A DNA stretch of 64,000 bases from NCBI RefSeq assembly GCF_900105455.1, contig NZ_FNSF01000007.1, positions 1-64,000 of the forward strand. The letters are read 5' to 3'. This document shows positions 45,230 to 54,049 of this stretch, piece after piece (position 1 is the stretch's first letter; every line of letters starts with the position of its first letter). This DNA is from Tenacibaculum sp. MAR_2009_124. GTDB taxonomy: Bacteria; Bacteroidota; Bacteroidia; Flavobacteriales; Flavobacteriaceae. Under the pieces are notes generated by a model that was not told the DNA's origin, ran no database searches, and saw only the letters and a program-made list of their open reading frames with translations. A program made the position numbers and the translations under genes.

Positions 45230-46081
45230 ATGAAAAAACAATTAAAAAAAACAATAGCATATTTTATCGTAGGCTTTTTAGTGTTGTTTGTATTTCGAAT
45301 GATTTATGGATATACTGTAGTTACGAACAATGGAAACGTAAGAAGTGATTTTTTTAATAATATTTCAAGTGTTAAAAAAAATTATGCTTCTGAAAAGTAT
45401 CGAGTAAAATCACAGAGTTCCTCTCAAATAATGAAGGTCGATCAGAAATATGAAAAAATAGCTGAAATATCATCTAAAACAACTGACTTTGTAAAAGACG
45501 AAAAACAAGTACGATTGAAAATACGTGATTTTAGTGCTATTATTCAGTTTGAGCAAAAAAGAGGAAATAGTGGGAATAGAAGGTTGAATATGTTGGTGGG
45601 AGTTTTTCCTGAAAAGTTTGATACTTTATATAGAGATCTAATGAATATAGGGAAAGTTCAGATAAAAAAGATCACTAAAAAAGATAAAACAAATGAGTAC
45701 AAACAATTAAATGCTAAAAAAGCATCGCTTGAAAAAATTAGACAATCCTTAATTGATTTAAAGAGTAAAGGTGGAAAAATTGCCGAATATATGAGCCTAG
45801 AAAATAGGATTCTCGAAATAGAACAGCAGCTTCAGGATTTGGGAGTAAGTTTAGGAGATTTTGATGATGAAAACGAATTTTGTACAATACAATTTTCTTT
45901 AATGGAAAGTAAAACAAAAGAAATTAGCCTTATTCATAGAGTTAAGGTTAGTTTAGAATGGACTATTAAGTTTTATTTTACCATGATAATTACATTGCTA
46001 ATGATTACGTTTTTGGGTTATTTATTGTTACTAATAGTTGACAAGTTGAAAATAATGGAAAAAATAGTTAAGAACAATTAG
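45230..46081 (+). CDS. DUF4349-type membrane protein
   Basis: This is a 283-residue protein with one N-terminal membrane segment (IAYFIVGFLVLFVFRMIYGY), an extracytoplasmic domain, a coiled coil (about 150-200, NAKKASLEKIRQSLIDLKSKG, ENRILEIEQQLQ) and a C-terminal membrane helix (about 240-270). This layout is that of the DUF4349 family, whose role is unknown. Its start is 56 bp after the DUF4132 stop; whether it belongs to that unit is unclear. Confidence 0.7.
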   Translation: MKKQLKKTIAYFIVGFLVLFVFRMIYGYTVVTNNGNVRSDFFNNISSVKKNYASEKYRVKSQSSSQIMKVDQKYEKIAEISSKTTDFVKDEKQVRLKIRDFSAIIQFEQKRGNSGNRRLNMLVGVFPEKFDTLYRDLMNIGKVQIKKITKKDKTNEYKQLNAKKASLEKIRQSLIDLKSKGGKIAEYMSLENRILEIEQQLQDLGVSLGDFDDENEFCTIQFSLMESKTKEISLIHRVKVSLEWTIKFYFTMIITLLMITFLGYLLLLIVDKLKIMEKIVKNN

Positions 46082-46231
46082 TAGGTCATTAAATAAAGTT
46101 GAAATTGAAGAGATTGTTCTTACGAAGACGATGAGTTAACTCATTGCAAAAATGCTAGAAAACAATTTCAAAAAGAATGACTGTTAAAAGTAAATGGTAT
46201 AAGAGCTTAAAATAGGTTTTCAAGTTATAAA

Positions 46232-46254
46232 GACCTCCTGTTCTTTAGGAGGTC
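46232..46254. terminator. Bidirectional terminator
   Basis: GACCTCCT (46232-46239) and AGGAGGTC (46247-46254) form a perfect 8-bp stem between convergent genes, with T/A-rich flanks on both sides. Confidence 0.65.
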
Positions 46255-46265
46255 CTTTATTTCTT

Positions 46266-46700
46266 TTAGAAAGGCATATTGGTACTAACAGCAATTCTAT
46301 TCCATGAATTGATGGTTGTAATAGCTATAATTATTTGACAAGTATAACTTTCTCCAAACAATGAAATGGCTTCCTTATAAGTATTACTACTTAGCCCATT
46401 TTCATGAATTAAGGTAATATCTTCAGTCATTTGTAAAATTACTTTTTCTTCTTTAGTGAAGGTTTCTCCATCTTTCCAAGCACTTAATAAAAAAATACGT
46501 TCTTTTGTTTCTCCAATATGTAAAGCTTCTTTGGTATGCATATTCAAACAAAACGAACATTTGTTAATCTGAGAAGCCCTAAGTTTAATTAATTCCTTGT
46601 GTATTTTAGATAAATCACTTCCTTTTAGATAATTTTCTAAAGCAAACATTCCTTGGAAAGCATTAGGCTGTATCGATTCTATTTGTATTCTTTGTTCCAT
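46266..46700 (-). CDS. AhpD-like carboxymuconolactone decarboxylase family protein
   Basis: This is a 144-residue protein of the AhpD/CMD fold with the redox motif CSFCLNMHTKEA (CxxC followed by His), the catalytic signature of alkylhydroperoxidase-like members. The sequence is about the usual length, with conserved INxCxxC context and INSWNRIAVS near the end. It probably reduces peroxides or acts as a thiol oxidoreductase in the cytoplasm. A Crp-type regulator lies just upstream on the same strand. Confidence 0.88.
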   Translation of the reverse strand: MEQRIQIESIQPNAFQGMFALENYLKGSDLSKIHKELIKLRASQINKCSFCLNMHTKEALHIGETKERIFLLSAWKDGETFTKEEKVILQMTEDITLIHENGLSSNTYKEAISLFGESYTCQIIIAITTINSWNRIAVSTNMPF

Positions 46701-46753
46701 CTATATAAAATTTTAATTTGAAACAAAGCTAGAGCTTAGGGGGCAAGAAGTTC

Positions 46754-47338
46754 TTAAGCTAGTTTAAGAACGTTCTTTTTTCGTATTTCGCTCACATATT
46801 CAGGTGTTAATCCTAAAAAAGAAGCAATCAAATATTGTGGAACTCTTTGAGCAAAATCTGGAAACTCTTTAACAAAATGAATATACATTTGCTCTTTTGA
46901 ATAATCATACAGGTATCTAAATTTGTTTAAAGAAGCACCATAAGAAATTTGATAAATAATTCTGAAATATTTTTCCAAACGAGGAAAGCTTTCCAAAAGT
47001 TTATCATGGTTGTTAGTAGTTAAACTAAGCACTTTTGTGGTTTCTACGGCTTGAATATAAAAATCTGTTTGTGATTGCTGGTGAAATGCTAGAAAATCAG
47101 AAATCCACCAATTTTCAATTGCAAATTTTATGGTTCTCTTAACTCCATTTTCTCCAATAAAATACATGTGTACACATCCTTCTAAAATAAAATGAATCGT
47201 ATCGCACTTCGTTCCCCCTTCAATGAGTATTTCTTTTTTCTTCAAATGTTGTTCTTTAAAAAAAGGAAGAATAAGGTTAAATTCTTCCTGCGAAATGGTT
47301 GTGAATTGAGTTATATGTTTATAAAACTGTTTAGACAT
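46754..47338 (-). CDS. Crp/Fnr-family regulator
   Basis: This is a 194-residue protein. Residues about 20-115 form a cyclic-nucleotide-binding-like beta roll (KKEILIEGGTKCDTIHFILEG). The C-terminal part is a helical region with a helix-turn-helix-like segment (VPQYLIASFLGLTPEYVSEIR). The cNMP pocket Arg/Glu signature is not preserved, as in many flavobacterial members. It lies between phzF-like and ahpD-like genes on the same strand, with short gaps, and may control them. Confidence 0.85.
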   Translation of the reverse strand: MSKQFYKHITQFTTISQEEFNLILPFFKEQHLKKKEILIEGGTKCDTIHFILEGCVHMYFIGENGVKRTIKFAIENWWISDFLAFHQQSQTDFYIQAVETTKVLSLTTNNHDKLLESFPRLEKYFRIIYQISYGASLNKFRYLYDYSKEQMYIHFVKEFPDFAQRVPQYLIASFLGLTPEYVSEIRKKNVLKLA

Positions 47339-47353
47339 TTGTAATAGCGGTTA

Positions 47354-48271
47354 TTAAATATTCCATTTTCCAGAACCAACAGAAACTACTTGTCCACCAA
47401 CTTTAATAGTATAATTTCCATTGTTAAGTTTTCCATCTAATTTCAAATAGGAAGGCCTATTCATTTGAAAACCTTGTTCGGTAGTTACATCAATCGCCGA
47501 ATTAATATTTTTCAATAAATAGGCTAAGAAGCAACCATTGGCACTACCGGTGGCGGCATCTTCGATGTATTGTCCATTTTCTATTAGAAGCATTCTAGTG
47601 TGATAATCATTACTTTGATCTACTGTTTCCTCTGTAAAAAAGAAAAAAGAAGTACTTAACCCCGTAACACTATTACTTTTATGTTTTTCGTGTTGAATTA
47701 AGAAATTAATGACACTTTTCGCTTCTAAACTTATTCTATTAATACTATCAATGTTTTTTATGGGAATAATTATATAAGGAAGACCAGTAGTTATTTCTTC
47801 AATAGGAAGAGAAGTATTAAAGAAGGAATAATCAATACCAAGTTGTTCCGAAATGTCTTCATAAGAATAACTAGAAACAAATTCAAGATTTGCCTGCGTC
47901 ATCGTAAAAAAACTACGGTCTATATTTTGTAAATCACTTAGAATAATATCAATATCGGCATGTTTTAAACTTAATGTTAATTTTTCTTTAGGAGAAGGAA
48001 TTAGGTGTTTTGAAATAACATATGCCGTTCCTAAAGAAGGGTGTCCGGCAAAAGGGACTTCGTATTCTGGTGTAAAAATACGAACATCAAATCTTTCATT
48101 ATCATTGTTTTTTTTGATGAATGTAATTTCTGCAAATCCCAATTCTCTGGCAATTTGAAGCATATCTTCATCAGTAGCTAAATTATCGTAATCAATAAAA
48201 ACGGCAAGTTGATTTCCGCCATATTTTGTGGCTGTAAAAACGTCTACAAGATAATAGGCAAGTTCTTTCAT
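47354..48271 (-). CDS. PhzF-family isomerase/epimerase
   Basis: This is a 305-residue protein with the double hot-dog/DAP-epimerase-like fold. The start motif (YYLVDVFTATKYGGNQLAVF), the catalytic Glu region (LGFAEITFI, Glu48), the segment PFAGHPSLGTAYV and ENGQYIEDAATGSANGCFLAYL are all diagnostic. The natural substrate is unknown, since most PhzF-like proteins are not phenazine enzymes. It is the first gene of a three-gene minus-strand group with Crp- and AhpD-like genes. Confidence 0.92.
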   Translation of the reverse strand: MKELAYYLVDVFTATKYGGNQLAVFIDYDNLATDEDMLQIARELGFAEITFIKKNNDNERFDVRIFTPEYEVPFAGHPSLGTAYVISKHLIPSPKEKLTLSLKHADIDIILSDLQNIDRSFFTMTQANLEFVSSYSYEDISEQLGIDYSFFNTSLPIEEITTGLPYIIIPIKNIDSINRISLEAKSVINFLIQHEKHKSNSVTGLSTSFFFFTEETVDQSNDYHTRMLLIENGQYIEDAATGSANGCFLAYLLKNINSAIDVTTEQGFQMNRPSYLKLDGKLNNGNYTIKVGGQVVSVGSGKWNI

Positions 48272-48343
48272 TTGGTGATTTTTATCAAAGATACCTAGAA
48301 AACTAAAAAGGAGTAGTTTTGTGTATTAAGAATATTGCTAAAG

Positions 48344-48550
48344 ATGACTAAAAAACTAAATGAAGAGTATTTTGAAACTAAAAAGAAACGTAAAGGAAAT
48401 TATAGAAGAAAAAAGTTAACAGTAAAAAGAATAGTACTCAACTTGATAATGACGATTGTCTTTATTGTTATTTACAATGTTTTTTTAAAGAAATGTTCTG
48501 GGAAAATTGAAGAAAATAAAAGAAATGATATTTTGAATGTGAAATATTAA
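48344..48550 (+). CDS. Small single-pass membrane protein
   Basis: This is a 68-residue protein from ATG 48344 (the frame opens at TTG 48335). A very basic N-terminus (KKRKGNYRRKKLTVKR) precedes one membrane helix (IVLNLIMTIVFIVIYNVFL) and a short charged tail. By the positive-inside rule the N-terminus is cytoplasmic. Not recognised. Confidence 0.55.
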   Translation: MTKKLNEEYFETKKKRKGNYRRKKLTVKRIVLNLIMTIVFIVIYNVFLKKCSGKIEENKRNDILNVKY

Positions 48551-48566
48551 TATTAAAAAGAAGCCT

Positions 48567-49082
48567 ATGATATTAGAAAATACTTTTAAAAAGTTATCAG
48601 AAAAAGAAAATGCTACATTCCAGATGCAAAAGGGATATGTGGATTTAGGGGATGGAGCAAGAAGCCCTGATATATACTTTTATTTATTAGTGAATTACTT
48701 AGATAGAGTAATTGTTATAAAAAATAGAATTGGAGTTTCTGAAGTCGGAAGAATATCTTGTGACATATTCGCCGAACGCGATTCTTTATGTTTTGAATTG
48801 AATACAAGAGATCATTTTACATCTCTTTTCTTGGGTAAAAAAAATCGTTTCAGAATGAAAACAAGGAATCAAAACTTAAAATTGTTTTTTAAACATAGTT
48901 CAAGTTGGAAAATTTTAAAGGGAATAGCAGATAAAACTGCTTTTATTCCTTCCATATATGGAGAGAATATTAATGGAAGATTTATACTAACATGCGAGTA
49001 CAATATGGAGTTTAAAAACAAAGAAAAAGTATTAGAACCTTTATTGAACTTATATAAAGAGTTCATTAATCAGTTTGGTTGA
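48567..49082 (+). CDS. Hypothetical protein
   Basis: This is a 171-residue soluble protein without signal peptide or recognised family. It is mixed alpha/beta with many aromatic and basic residues (FLGKKNRFRMKTRNQN). It follows the small membrane protein by 16 bp on the same strand and is probably co-transcribed. Confidence 0.65.
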   Translation: MILENTFKKLSEKENATFQMQKGYVDLGDGARSPDIYFYLLVNYLDRVIVIKNRIGVSEVGRISCDIFAERDSLCFELNTRDHFTSLFLGKKNRFRMKTRNQNLKLFFKHSSSWKILKGIADKTAFIPSIYGENINGRFILTCEYNMEFKNKEKVLEPLLNLYKEFINQFG

Positions 49083-49141
49083 TTATACATTAAAAATTAA
49101 CTTTCTTGAGGTTTTATGTATGATAAATAAGATATAAAAAC

Positions 49142-49169
49142 AAACCTCTAAACTTAAATTTAGAGGTTT
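49142..49169. terminator. Bidirectional terminator
   Basis: AAACCTCTAAA (49142-49152) and TTTAGAGGTTT (49159-49169) form a perfect 11-bp stem with a 6-nt loop between convergent genes. Confidence 0.8.
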
Positions 49170-49177
49170 TATACATT

Positions 49178-49819
49178 TTAGTTTAAATCCGGCTGAGGTG
49201 TTAGTCTCAAATAAGGTTTTACTTCTGTATGACCTTTTGGAAATAAACTTGGTATTTCGTCATTTCCAACGGCTGGAGAAATAACACAATCGTCACCGTT
49301 ATTCCAGTTAGCGGGTGTCGCCACCTTATGATAAGCCGTTAATTGCAGTGAATCTATAACACGTAACAATTCATCGAAATTTCTACCAGTGGAAGCTGGA
49401 TATGTAATAATAAGTTTTACTTTTTTATCTGATCCGATAACAAATACAGATCTTACTGTAAGTTTATTATTTGCGTTTGGGTGAATCATATCATAAAGAG
49501 TAGACACCTTTTTGTCTTCGTCGGCAATGATTGGAAAGTTCACCGTTGTATTTTGAGTTTCATTGATGTCATGTATCCAACCATTATGGGATTCTAATCC
49601 ATCAACGCTCAACGCTACAACTTTTACATTTCTCTTATTAAACTCTTCTTTATATTTGGCGACAGTACCTAATTCGGTCGTGCAAACGGGTGTATAGTCC
49701 GCGGGATGTGAAAATAATATTCCCCAGCTATCCCCAAGCCATTCATGGAAATTGATATCACCTTCGGTTGATTTTGCTGTAAAGTTTGGAGCTTCATCTC
49801 CTAATCTAATTGTACTCAT
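49178..49819 (-). CDS. 1-Cys peroxiredoxin (Prx6 type)
   Basis: This is a 213-residue peroxidase. The catalytic motif PADYTPVCTTE contains the peroxidatic Cys, and the extended C-terminal region (SLFPKGHTEVKPYLRLTPQP) is typical of the Prx6 subgroup. Conserved Arg appears in PASTGRNFDELLR. It reduces hydrogen and organic peroxides in the cytoplasm. It appears monocistronic and lies between strong terminators. Confidence 0.95.
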   Translation of the reverse strand: MSTIRLGDEAPNFTAKSTEGDINFHEWLGDSWGILFSHPADYTPVCTTELGTVAKYKEEFNKRNVKVVALSVDGLESHNGWIHDINETQNTTVNFPIIADEDKKVSTLYDMIHPNANNKLTVRSVFVIGSDKKVKLIITYPASTGRNFDELLRVIDSLQLTAYHKVATPANWNNGDDCVISPAVGNDEIPSLFPKGHTEVKPYLRLTPQPDLN

Positions 49820-49937
49820 TTTGGTGTTTTCTTAAATTGTGGTTAACAATGTTTTTATAATGTTTGGTGTATTTTGAAAACAGTAGTAGAAATTTAAATC
49901 CACAAATTTTCTCATTTTCACCTATTATAAAAATAAT

Positions 49938-49972
49938 AAAAGCGTTTTTGATATTTAATCAAAAACGCTTTT
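49938..49972. terminator. Strong terminator after serine hydrolase gene
   Basis: AAAAGCGTTTTTGAT, loop ATTTA, ATCAAAAACGCTTTT: a perfect 15-bp stem. It can end the minus-strand hydrolase gene at 50028 and insulate the peroxiredoxin promoter. Confidence 0.85.
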
Positions 49973-50027
49973 ATTTTGGAAATCCTTTATTCATTATAGT
50001 AAGAAGGATTTTTCGGTAGAGAAACTA

Positions 50028-51602
50028 CTATTTCTTGTTCGACCTATACGATACTGTCATTTTCTGAATCATGGGGTTACTTTCTGGTGTCAATGTGAAA
50101 AACACGTTAATACCACCATGTTCACATTTTATGTTAAAACTTCCTCGTAATTGATTTCTTGAATAAATTTCACCAATCTCTTTAATACTTCCTGCTTTAT
50201 CTATAATTCCTTGAATTTCTTTCAATCGTCTATCTTTTGATATATCAAGGAAGAAATTCTTAGCGAAAACATCCCTGTTTAAATCGATTTTTCCATCCGA
50301 GAACAAACTGGCAATTTCTTTCTTTTTTGATTTTAAAATATTTGAACTTGGTAATTTTCTTGGTTGTAATTTTAACCTTTCAAAAAGAATTTTTTCTATT
50401 TTATCATAAGGAATAGGTTTGGTATATGTTAAATTACCGAAAGCCATAATTCCAATTCCATATTGAGGATAAAAAACATAGTTACTTGCAAATCCAGGAA
50501 GGGCTCCTCCATGAGAAATTTTTACAATACGCTTACAATCTATTGAAATACCTAAACCATAACCATAGCCAATCATGCTGACACAAGATTCATTATTCCA
50601 GTCTTTGTTCCATGAATTTAAAAAATTATATTGAGGTGTATGCATTTCTCTAAGAGTACTACGCTTTACAGGACCGTTGTCTTTTTCATTTCGTGCTGGC
50701 CATGCGTTTAAGTGAAAACTCACATATTTACTAAAATCTTCAATAGACGTTATCAATCCTCCCATTGCTCCGTATGTTCCATCATGTAATAATAACTCTT
50801 TTTTCCACTTTTTATCTTCCCATCGATATCCACTGGCTAATTGTTCTTTAGGAATATCACTGTATTCCCAATACGTATTTTTCATACCTAAAGGGTTTAA
50901 AATATTTGTAGTGATGTATTTTTGATATGGAACGCCAGATACTTTACTAATTATGTATCCCAATAAAGCATAACCAGTATTACTGTATTCATATTGATAG
51001 GAAGAAATTTTTGATAGCGATAACCCGTTGGATACAATTTTTAAAAAAGATTTGGTAGATAAGTCAAGTTGTCGATCTCCCCAGGGGTTATCTTCAGGAA
51101 AACCGGCGGTCATAGTTAATAAATTTTCAATATCGATAATTGGAGAATCTTCGGTTAAGTATTTTAAACTTTTGATTTCAGGAACATATTTAAGAACAGG
51201 ATCATTTAATGATAGTTTTCCTTCATCTCTTAGTTTTAGAATTGCCATAGCAGTAAAACTTTTCGTCATAGAAGCAATTCTAAAGGATGTATAGTTGGTA
51301 ACAGGTATGTTGTTTTCTAACTGAGAGACACCTGTTGATGATGCGAGGACTAATGAATTATCTACGACAATCCCATAGGCAATTCCAGGGATTTTTTTAT
51401 TGAATGAGTGTTCCGAAAATATTTCTTGTAATTCTGGAGCAATACTTTTTAATTTTTCTATTCTACTGTCATGAATAAATTGAGGTTCTTTGTAAGTATC
51501 AGAAATTAGTTTTTTACTAGGTTCTTTTTTCGAAGAGTGTTTTTTATCACAAGAAATTGTAAAGAAGCAAATTGTTAATACTAAAATTAAGCCGTTTTTC
51601 AT
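50028..51602 (-). CDS. Serine hydrolase, class C beta-lactamase/PBP-like lipoprotein
   Basis: This is a 524-residue lipoprotein (ICFFTISC). Residues about 55-400 form a beta-lactamase-type transpeptidase domain with SxxK (ASMTKSF), YxN-like (YEYSNTGY) and the third box near SHGGALPGF. About 120 C-terminal residues form an extra domain also seen in esterase-like members. The family includes D,D-peptidases, esterases and amidases; the substrate is unknown. Confidence 0.88.
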   Translation of the reverse strand: MKNGLILVLTICFFTISCDKKHSSKKEPSKKLISDTYKEPQFIHDSRIEKLKSIAPELQEIFSEHSFNKKIPGIAYGIVVDNSLVLASSTGVSQLENNIPVTNYTSFRIASMTKSFTAMAILKLRDEGKLSLNDPVLKYVPEIKSLKYLTEDSPIIDIENLLTMTAGFPEDNPWGDRQLDLSTKSFLKIVSNGLSLSKISSYQYEYSNTGYALLGYIISKVSGVPYQKYITTNILNPLGMKNTYWEYSDIPKEQLASGYRWEDKKWKKELLLHDGTYGAMGGLITSIEDFSKYVSFHLNAWPARNEKDNGPVKRSTLREMHTPQYNFLNSWNKDWNNESCVSMIGYGYGLGISIDCKRIVKISHGGALPGFASNYVFYPQYGIGIMAFGNLTYTKPIPYDKIEKILFERLKLQPRKLPSSNILKSKKKEIASLFSDGKIDLNRDVFAKNFFLDISKDRRLKEIQGIIDKAGSIKEIGEIYSRNQLRGSFNIKCEHGGINVFFTLTPESNPMIQKMTVSYRSNKK

Positions 51603-51737
51603 TTGTTTATTAATATTTTAATGAAAGACTCAATTTTTTTAGAGTTGTAGCATTTGTGAAGGAGATTTCAAAAATTACTTCATTTTGCTAAATGAATAGT
51701 AGTTTCGATAAGAGTGTAACTATTTAACTTCTAGGTG

Positions 51738-52346
51738 CTATTTTATTTCCTTTATTAATTGTTCAATCGCATTTAATATAGATTTTTCATAGTTGCGAAG
51801 GTCATAAGCCATTAATTCAATAGCGCTAAATATATCGACTACTTTTGTTGAAGAATCAAGATTAATCATTTTAGTTAGTACCGTATTTCCAAATTTAGAA
51901 TACATATCTTGATGCTTATATATTTTTGAAATTTTTTGGATAAGTTTAAGGTCATATTCTCTTATTATCCCACTAATTTTGGCGGCTTCAAAAGCTGTGT
52001 CCTCAAGGTTTGCTATTTTAATTCCGTTCCAGCCTTTTAACTTGGTATGTTTAAACGATTTATTTCCCATATAAGGAGCAAAAAAATCTTTTGTGCCTAA
52101 TGTTTCACCAATGCTATCAATTTCCACTTTAATTGATAAATGGTATTTGAAGGATTCTTGAAGACTTTTTTTGTTACTTTCTAATTCTTGAATTATATAT
52201 TTGATTGATTTCTCTTTTTCTTTTTTGGTTTTCTTTTCATTTTGTATTTCACTAGTATAAACACCAAGATATACACCAAAAGCAACGATTAAAAACTCTA
52301 TAAAATATTTTAATATTCTCTTCGTGTTTTTTTTCATGTATGTCAA
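51738..52346 (-). CDS. Membrane-anchored coiled-coil protein (DUF6090-like)
   Basis: This is a 202-residue protein. One N-terminal helix (YFIEFLIVAFGVYLGVYTSE) is followed by a highly charged coiled coil (EKKTKKEKEKSIKYIIQELE) and a helical domain. The arrangement resembles DUF6090-type flavobacterial membrane proteins; the assignment is by pattern only. Function unknown. Confidence 0.6.
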   Translation of the reverse strand: MTYMKKNTKRILKYFIEFLIVAFGVYLGVYTSEIQNEKKTKKEKEKSIKYIIQELESNKKSLQESFKYHLSIKVEIDSIGETLGTKDFFAPYMGNKSFKHTKLKGWNGIKIANLEDTAFEAAKISGIIREYDLKLIQKISKIYKHQDMYSKFGNTVLTKMINLDSSTKVVDIFSAIELMAYDLRNYEKSILNAIEQLIKEIK

Positions 52347-52482
52347 TTTTGAAATTAAAAGTAAAGCTTAAATCTCCGTTTGTAATGGATTTAAAGTTAC
52401 TGTTTTTTTATGAGTATTGAATTCGTCGTTTTTGAACCTATAAAGAATTTTGATTTATGGAAATACTATGATTTAGATGCTA

Positions 52483-53196
52483 TTAAAAATCGAATTGAAC
52501 CTTTAATACACCAAGGATAATAATTAATACAATCCATTGAAGTATGAACAAAATTAACGCTGCAAAGGTTATTAATAAGGACTCGAATACATTGTTTTTT
52601 TGTTTGAAAATTTTAAAGATTAACAATGAAATAACTCCAAAAACTACTGGGTCAAAAAACAATGGTATTTTAAAAAGTAAATAACTAACTATTCCAATAG
52701 CGGTGGCTTGACCAATAATGAATGAACTAATGGCTAAATATTCGGGGAAATTGTGTTTGCGAAACAATAGTTTTAATGTTGCCCCTAAAGGAATTATTGA
52801 AAATATCCAGAAATACTTGATATATGCTCTTAATAAATATCCAATTTCATAGGCTATTTTTCTTATTCCTGATTTTGGTGAGGAAATAATATCAGTAGGG
52901 TCTTTTGGTATCCTAACTATTGTAATTATAATTAAGTACAACGAGATGGTTAAAATAAGGTAAGAAATTGGGTTCAAAATACCTTTTCTTTTTCCTTTAA
53001 TATACTCTAAAACAGTTTTTTTAGGAGCTAGAAATAGGGACTTTAAGTTAAAAAGAAATCCTCTATCCATGTTGACGAAAGTGGAAAACGTACTTTCAAC
53101 TATTGAAGAAATTGTAATTCTCATTACACCATTTCTTTGACCACAATTTGGACAGAAATTTTCATCATGTTCAGTATTACATGAAACACATTTCAT
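52483..53196 (-). CDS. DUF3667 membrane protein with zinc ribbon
   Basis: This is a 237-residue protein. The N-terminal ribbon CVSCNTEHDENFCPNCG has two CxxC knuckles. The FVNMDRGFLFNLKSLFLAPKKTVLEYIKGKRKG segment is diagnostic of DUF3667. It is followed by five or so hydrophobic segments. These proteins are common in Bacteroidota and uncharacterised. Confidence 0.88.
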   Translation of the reverse strand: MKCVSCNTEHDENFCPNCGQRNGVMRITISSIVESTFSTFVNMDRGFLFNLKSLFLAPKKTVLEYIKGKRKGILNPISYLILTISLYLIIITIVRIPKDPTDIISSPKSGIRKIAYEIGYLLRAYIKYFWIFSIIPLGATLKLLFRKHNFPEYLAISSFIIGQATAIGIVSYLLFKIPLFFDPVVFGVISLLIFKIFKQKNNVFESLLITFAALILFILQWIVLIIILGVLKVQFDF

Positions 53197-53295
53197 TTAT
53201 TTTAATTTAAGATTAAAGCTGTAGTTTGATAGTTTGGTGTAACTGTTTGTTTCGGATAAAGATAATACTTTTCATAAAAGAAGATCAATTAAAAA

Positions 53296-53332
53296 ATCCC
53301 TGTAAACTTTATGAAAGATAGTTTACAGGGAT
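53296..53332 (-). terminator. Terminator of the HupE operon
   Basis: ATCCCTGTAAACT and AGTTTACAGGGAT form a perfect 13-bp stem. On the minus strand the stem is followed by TTTTTT, as expected for a terminator after the HupE-like gene. Confidence 0.85.
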
Positions 53333-53368
53333 AAGTAATTAAATATTTAAATATTTAAATTATTTATA

Positions 53369-54049
53369 TTAATGACCATTAAAGTATCCGTATAATTGAT
53401 AAATAAATAGCCATATTCCTGCGAGTACTAAGTACCAGTTTACTGCTTTATAGAATGCTGGGAATTCCTTGTGTTTCTGTGAGAATGTAATAATAAATAC
53501 AATAGGAATTAAAGCAAGAACTTGTCCTATCTCTACACCAACGTTGAAACATAAAATTTTGGCTAAAAAAAGCTCTGCTCCAATATCAAAAGACTGTAAT
53601 CGGGTGGAAAGTCCAAAGCCATGTATCAATCCAAAAAGGCCTACCATAAGTAATAAATTTGGAGATTTGATATTTAACTTTTTGAATCCACTTAGGTTTT
53701 CAAACCCTTTATATAAAACACTAAGAGCAATAACTGCATCGACTAAATGTTCATTCGCGGTGATTCCAGTATATGTAGCACCAATTAATGTAACACAATG
53801 CCCAAAAGTAAAAACAGTAATAAATTTTAAAATGTCTTTAAAACCATTTAAGTAAAATATAACCCCAGCTAAGAAAAGTAGGTGGTCATAGCCTGTTAGC
53901 ATGTGTGTCGCACCTACCTGAACATAGGCCCATAAGCCTCCATTATGCAAAATTTCCTGATCGGCACTGGTAACATCATGCGCAAATGTCATAAAAGGAA
54001 CGAAGACTAGTAGAAGAGATAAAGCTAGTTTTAAATTTACTTTTCTCAT
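53369..54049 (-). CDS. HupE/UreJ-family membrane metal transporter
   Basis: This is a 226-residue protein with a signal-like N-terminus and about six membrane helices. The conserved motifs are HMLTGYDHLLFLAG, FTFGHCVTLIGA and FGLIHGFGLS, whose His and Asp residues match the HupE/UreJ nickel/cobalt permease family. It overlaps the upstream DUF4198 gene by one base (TAATG), so the two are translationally coupled and probably form one uptake system. The metal is inferred from the family. Confidence 0.85.
   Translation of the reverse strand: MRKVNLKLALSLLLVFVPFMTFAHDVTSADQEILHNGGLWAYVQVGATHMLTGYDHLLFLAGVIFYLNGFKDILKFITVFTFGHCVTLIGATYTGITANEHLVDAVIALSVLYKGFENLSGFKKLNIKSPNLLLMVGLFGLIHGFGLSTRLQSFDIGAELFLAKILCFNVGVEIGQVLALIPIVFIITFSQKHKEFPAFYKAVNWYLVLAGIWLFIYQLYGYFNGH

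Noticed and set aside
53469..53855. Plus-strand ORF of 128 codons
   Set aside because: It is antisense to the HupE-like gene, whose motifs clearly define the coding strand.
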